From Stutzerimonas stutzeri KOS6 (GTDB taxonomy: Bacteria > Pseudomonadota > Gammaproteobacteria > Pseudomonadales > Pseudomonadaceae), in contig NZ_KK020677.1 in assembly GCF_000307775.2 (NCBI RefSeq), positions 41,470 through 105,469 of the forward strand: 64,000 nt of DNA, written 5' to 3'. Under the pieces are notes generated by a model. It was given only the letters and a program-made list of their open reading frames with translations, ran no database searches and was not told the DNA's origin. The position numbers were made by a program, and so were the translations under genes. Position 1 is the first letter of the stretch. Every line of letters starts with the position of its first letter. Below, piece by piece: positions 61,146-64,000 of the stretch.

Positions 61146-61958
61146 TCACTGCGGCCAGCCGAGCGATTCCGGCTGGGCGCAGGCTTCGAACAGTGGCCGG
61201 CTGAACAGAAAGCCCTGCATCAGATGAATGCCCAGGTCGCGCAGGGCGCTGCACTCATCCGCGGTTTCGATGCCTTCGGCGATCACCTGGATGTCCAGCT
61301 CCGCGCACATGCCCACTGCGGCGCGGACGATGGCCTGGCGCGCGCGGCTCTGGTCGATGCCGCGGATCAGGTCCATGTCCAGCTTGATGATGTCCGGCTG
61401 GAAATCGGCCAGCAGGTTGAGGCCGGCGAACCCCGCACCGAAGTCGTCGATGGCGGTGAGAAAACCGATGCGCTGGTACTCGCGCAGCACCGTGGCGAGC
61501 CATTTGGCATCGTTGACGCGTTCCCCTTCTACCGTCTCGAAGATGATCCGATCGACCGGGAAGTCGTGGGCGCGGGCCGCTTCCAGCGTCGAGCGGATGC
61601 ACAGCTCCGGTCGGTAGATGGCGTTGGGCATGAAATTGATCGACAGCCGGCCGGGCATCGCCAGCCGCGCTGCCTGCCGGATGGCCTTCACGCGGCAAGC
61701 CTGGTCGAAGCGAAAGCGATTGTCCTCGGTTACCTGCGAAAGCACGGTGGGTGCCGGTTCGCCGGCAGGACCGCGAACCAGCGCCTCGTGGGCGAAAATC
61801 TGCCGTGCCTGCAGGTCGACGATCGGCTGGAAGGCGTAGCTGAAACCGAATCCCAGGCGTTCGCCGCTGGCGCAACTGGGGCAGGCGCCGTGCTCGCTGG
61901 CGTCATGGCAGGCGTAGGCCCCTGGCGCAGGATTGCTGCTGGTCTTGCTTGAGTTCAT
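61146..61958 (-). CDS. EAL-domain cyclic-di-GMP phosphodiesterase
   Basis: A 270-residue protein with an EAL domain and no GGDEF. Catalytic motifs are all present: EAL in AHEALVRG, NFMPN, FETVE, DDFGAGFAGL, KLD in DIIKLDMDL, AEGIE and QGFLFSRP. It should hydrolyse c-di-GMP. The N-terminal 35 residues have a cysteine-rich stretch (CHDASEHGACPSCASGE) that could bind metal or sense redox state. Convergent with the DJ-1 gene. Confidence 0.9.
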   Translation of the reverse strand: MNSSKTSSNPAPGAYACHDASEHGACPSCASGERLGFGFSYAFQPIVDLQARQIFAHEALVRGPAGEPAPTVLSQVTEDNRFRFDQACRVKAIRQAARLAMPGRLSINFMPNAIYRPELCIRSTLEAARAHDFPVDRIIFETVEGERVNDAKWLATVLREYQRIGFLTAIDDFGAGFAGLNLLADFQPDIIKLDMDLIRGIDQSRARQAIVRAAVGMCAELDIQVIAEGIETADECSALRDLGIHLMQGFLFSRPLFEACAQPESLGWPQ

Positions 61959-62150
61959 GAGACGCACTCGTCTGCGGGCGGATTGCAAGGATAACGGCCG
62001 CATGGCCCGAATCTGCAGTCCAGTGGTGTGTTCTGGCCGTGTTCGCAGACGGCGACGCGCTGGGTGCATCGCAATCAGCCGCCGAGCGTGGCCTTGCTGC
62101 TGCTAGAATCGGCGCTTTTCATCGCGCCGAACCGGCGCTGCGAGCCTATC

Positions 62151-63476
62151 ATGACCTTCGCCACCCTGGGCCTGATCGATCCGCTGCTGCGGACCCTGGA
62201 AACCCTCGACTACCGCAAGCCGACGCCGGTCCAGGCCGAGGCCATTCCCGCCGTGCTCAAGGGCCGCGACCTGATGGCGGCGGCGCAGACCGGCACCGGC
62301 AAGACCGCCGGTTTCGCCCTGCCGCTGTTGCAGCGGCTGACCCTGGAAGGGGCCAGGGTGGCGAGCAATTCGGTGCGCGCGCTGGTGCTGGTGCCGACCC
62401 GCGAACTGGCCGAGCAAGTCCACGAAAGCTTCCGCGCCTACGGCCAGGACCTGCCGCTGCGTACCTATGCGGTGTATGGCGGGGTCAGCATCAACCCGCA
62501 GATGATGGCGCTGCGCAAGGGCATCGACGTGCTGGTGGCCACGCCCGGCCGGCTGCTCGATCTCTACCGGCAGAACGCCGTGGGCTTCAATCAGCTGCAG
62601 GCGCTGGTGCTGGACGAGGCCGATCGCATGCTCGACCTCGGTTTCGCCGATGAGCTGGACCAGCTGTTCTCAGCCCTGCCGAAAAAGCGCCAGACCCTGC
62701 TGTTCTCCGCGACCTTTTCCGAGCCGATCCGGCAGATGGCCCGCGAGCTGCTGCGTGATCCGCTGTCCATTGAGGTCAGCCCGCGCAATGCCGCGGCGAA
62801 GACGGTCAGGCAATGGCTGGTGCCGGTGGACAAGAAGCGCAAGAGCGAGCTGTTCCAGCATCTGCTGGCGCAGAAGCGCTGGGGCCAGGTGCTGGTGTTC
62901 GTCAAGACGCGCAAGGGCGTCGACCAACTGGTGGACGAGCTGCAGGCCGCGGGTATCGCCAGCGATGCGATCCACGGCGACAAGCCGCAGGCCTCGCGCC
63001 TGCGCGCGCTGGAACGCTTCAAGGCGGGCGAGGTGCAGGTGCTGGTGGCGACCGACGTCGCCGCGCGCGGGCTGGATATCCACGATCTGCCGCAGGTGGT
63101 CAACTTCGACCTGCCGATCGTCGCCGAGGACTACGTGCACCGCATCGGCCGTACCGGCCGCGCCGGCGCCACGGGTGAGGCGGTTTCGCTGGTCAGTGCC
63201 GATGAGGTCGATCAGCTTGCGGCCATCGAAACCCTGATCAACCAGGTGCTGCCGCGCCACGACGAGCTGGGTTTCGTGCCGGACCATCGCGTGCCGACCA
63301 CCACGCTGGGCGGGCAGATCATCAAGAAGCCGAAGAAACCGAAAAAGCCCAAGGACGGCGGCGGCAAGGGCAAGATTCATCTGGGCAACTGGTTCGACGA
63401 GAGTGAAAAGCCCAACGCCAGGCCGATTCGCAAGGTGCCGAGCCTGGGCGGCGGCAAGCCGGCGAAGAAGCGTTGA
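62151..63476 (+). CDS. rhlE: DEAD-box ATP-dependent RNA helicase RhlE
   Basis: A 441-residue helicase with the ordered motifs: Q motif FATLGLIDPLL..PTPVQ, Walker A AQTGTGKT, PTRELAEQ, DEAD in LVLDEADRMLD, SAT, and HRIGRTGRAGATG. A lysine-rich tail (KKPKKPKKPKDGGGKGK) follows. RhlE acts on ribosomal RNA or mRNA duplexes. The next plus-strand gene, a GST, starts 118 bases after its stop. Confidence 0.95.
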   Translation: MTFATLGLIDPLLRTLETLDYRKPTPVQAEAIPAVLKGRDLMAAAQTGTGKTAGFALPLLQRLTLEGARVASNSVRALVLVPTRELAEQVHESFRAYGQDLPLRTYAVYGGVSINPQMMALRKGIDVLVATPGRLLDLYRQNAVGFNQLQALVLDEADRMLDLGFADELDQLFSALPKKRQTLLFSATFSEPIRQMARELLRDPLSIEVSPRNAAAKTVRQWLVPVDKKRKSELFQHLLAQKRWGQVLVFVKTRKGVDQLVDELQAAGIASDAIHGDKPQASRLRALERFKAGEVQVLVATDVAARGLDIHDLPQVVNFDLPIVAEDYVHRIGRTGRAGATGEAVSLVSADEVDQLAAIETLINQVLPRHDELGFVPDHRVPTTTLGGQIIKKPKKPKKPKDGGGKGKIHLGNWFDESEKPNARPIRKVPSLGGGKPAKKR

Positions 63477-63593
63477 TCTGTCATCCTGGGCTGTAGCAAC
63501 AGGACGAGTGCGCTACGCGCACCGGATACACTGCAGCAATCCCGTTCAGATCACCGGGGTTCATGTTCGACGCAAGCAGATAGGGGACATTGC

Positions 63594-64000
63594 ATGTTGA
63601 AGCTCTGGGGACGAAGCAACTCGACCAACGTGAAGAAGGCACTCTGGTGCCTCGAAGAACTTGGTATTTCCTACACCCGTATCGATGCCGGTGGTGCCTT
63701 CGGCATCGTCGGCGAACCGGCCTATGTCGCGAAGAACCCGAACCGTCTGGTGCCCTGTCTGGAGGACGGCGAGCTGGTGCTCTGGGAATCCAATGCGATC
63801 GTTCGCTATCTGGCCGCGCAATACGGTGAGCCGCTGCTGTGGAACGCCGACCCGCGCCAGCGCGCGGAGGCGGACAAGTGGATGGACTGGGTGACCTCGT
63901 CCCTGGCGGCACCGTTTCGGGTGGTGTTCTGGAACATGGTGCGGACTCCGCCCGAGAAGCGCGACATGGCAGCGGTAGCGGCCGCGCTGGCGGAGTGTGG
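63594..64000 (+). CDS. Glutathione S-transferase family protein, 3' end beyond window
   Basis: From ATG 63594 the frame stays open to the window end, giving at least 135 residues. It starts MLKLWGRSNSTNVKKALWCL, the thioredoxin-like GST N-terminal domain with an active-site serine; the glutathione-binding VPCLEDGELVLWESNAIVRY follows at about residues 53-72. The C-terminal helical domain begins near residue 85 and is cut off. Substrate unknown. Confidence 0.88.
   Translation, partial: MLKLWGRSNSTNVKKALWCLEELGISYTRIDAGGAFGIVGEPAYVAKNPNRLVPCLEDGELVLWESNAIVRYLAAQYGEPLLWNADPRQRAEADKWMDWVTSSLAAPFRVVFWNMVRTPPEKRDMAAVAAALAEC

Noticed and set aside
1..64000. CRISPR arrays, rRNA and tRNA genes
   Set aside because: No regularly spaced repeats, rRNA stretches or tRNA-like cloverleaf with a TTCGANNC loop were noticed by eye; a tRNA search program would be decisive.

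Overview
The window looks like chromosomal DNA from a high-GC Pseudomonas of the stutzeri type (Stutzerimonas). Gene content and order resemble, from memory, the P. aeruginosa block PA4069 to PA4045: sugar-nucleotide epimerases, OprG, a zinc-regulated ABC operon, CnoX-type thioredoxin, nrdR-ribD-ribE-ribBA-ribH-nusB-thiL-pgpA, ribA and btuF. No database search was possible, so species and family names rest on recognisable motifs and remembered gene order.

Layout. Bases 1-5827 are the right end of an integrated element. Five same-strand, translationally coupled genes encode a truncated tyrosine recombinase, a second large tyrosine recombinase, two small helix-turn-helix/coiled-coil proteins and a RecD-like helicase. 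An AT-rich junction (about 5828-6091) leads into the core genome. Bases 6092-13716 hold two sugar-nucleotide SDR proteins, oprG with a well-placed Anr-type box, and a six-gene TtpC-type TonB energy-transduction operon. Bases 13758-16916 (minus strand) are a four-gene ABC export/lipoprotein-type operon behind a Zur-like palindrome. Bases 16984-21563 carry a thioredoxin, a YedE/YedF pair, ThpR, a methyltransferase and a YbaY lipoprotein. Bases 21677-30740 are the riboflavin/nusB/thiL block with an FMN riboswitch, then ribA and btuF; btuB faces them under a cobalamin riboswitch.

Bases 33250-39300 hold sbcCD and an orphan WYL regulator of the BrxR/CapW kind. Bases 39622-43342 hold a BqsRS-like two-component operon (PepSY-PepSY-RR-HK, RExxE motif in the sensor, TTAAG-type box) with a CusF-like protein and a third PepSY protein. 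After an RluA-type pseudouridine synthase and a Nei-type glycosylase comes 3-hydroxybutyrate use: permease plus bdhA, behind a sigma-54-type promoter with a cluster of 18-22 bp palindromes upstream. Bases 48697-61136 form an aromatic amino acid catabolic region: Lrp regulator, fused indolepyruvate ferredoxin oxidoreductase, amino acid dehydrogenase, hppD, hmgA, fumarylacetoacetase, maiA, a sodium-dependent transporter and a DJ-1/PfpI protein. An EAL phosphodiesterase, an RhlE helicase and the start of a glutathione S-transferase finish the window.

How they work together. The riboflavin genes make FMN/FAD under FMN feedback. BtuB and BtuF import cobalamin, powered by TonB; the extra TonB complex here may serve this or another receptor. 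Phenylalanine and tyrosine can enter through the sodium symporter, be oxidised to keto acids by the dehydrogenase, and pass through HppD-HmgA-MaiA-fumarylacetoacetase to fumarate and acetoacetate, with the ferredoxin oxidoreductase as an alternative exit for aryl-pyruvates. Acetoacetate links to the neighbouring 3-hydroxybutyrate genes. The least explained part is the recombinase-helicase module at the left edge.
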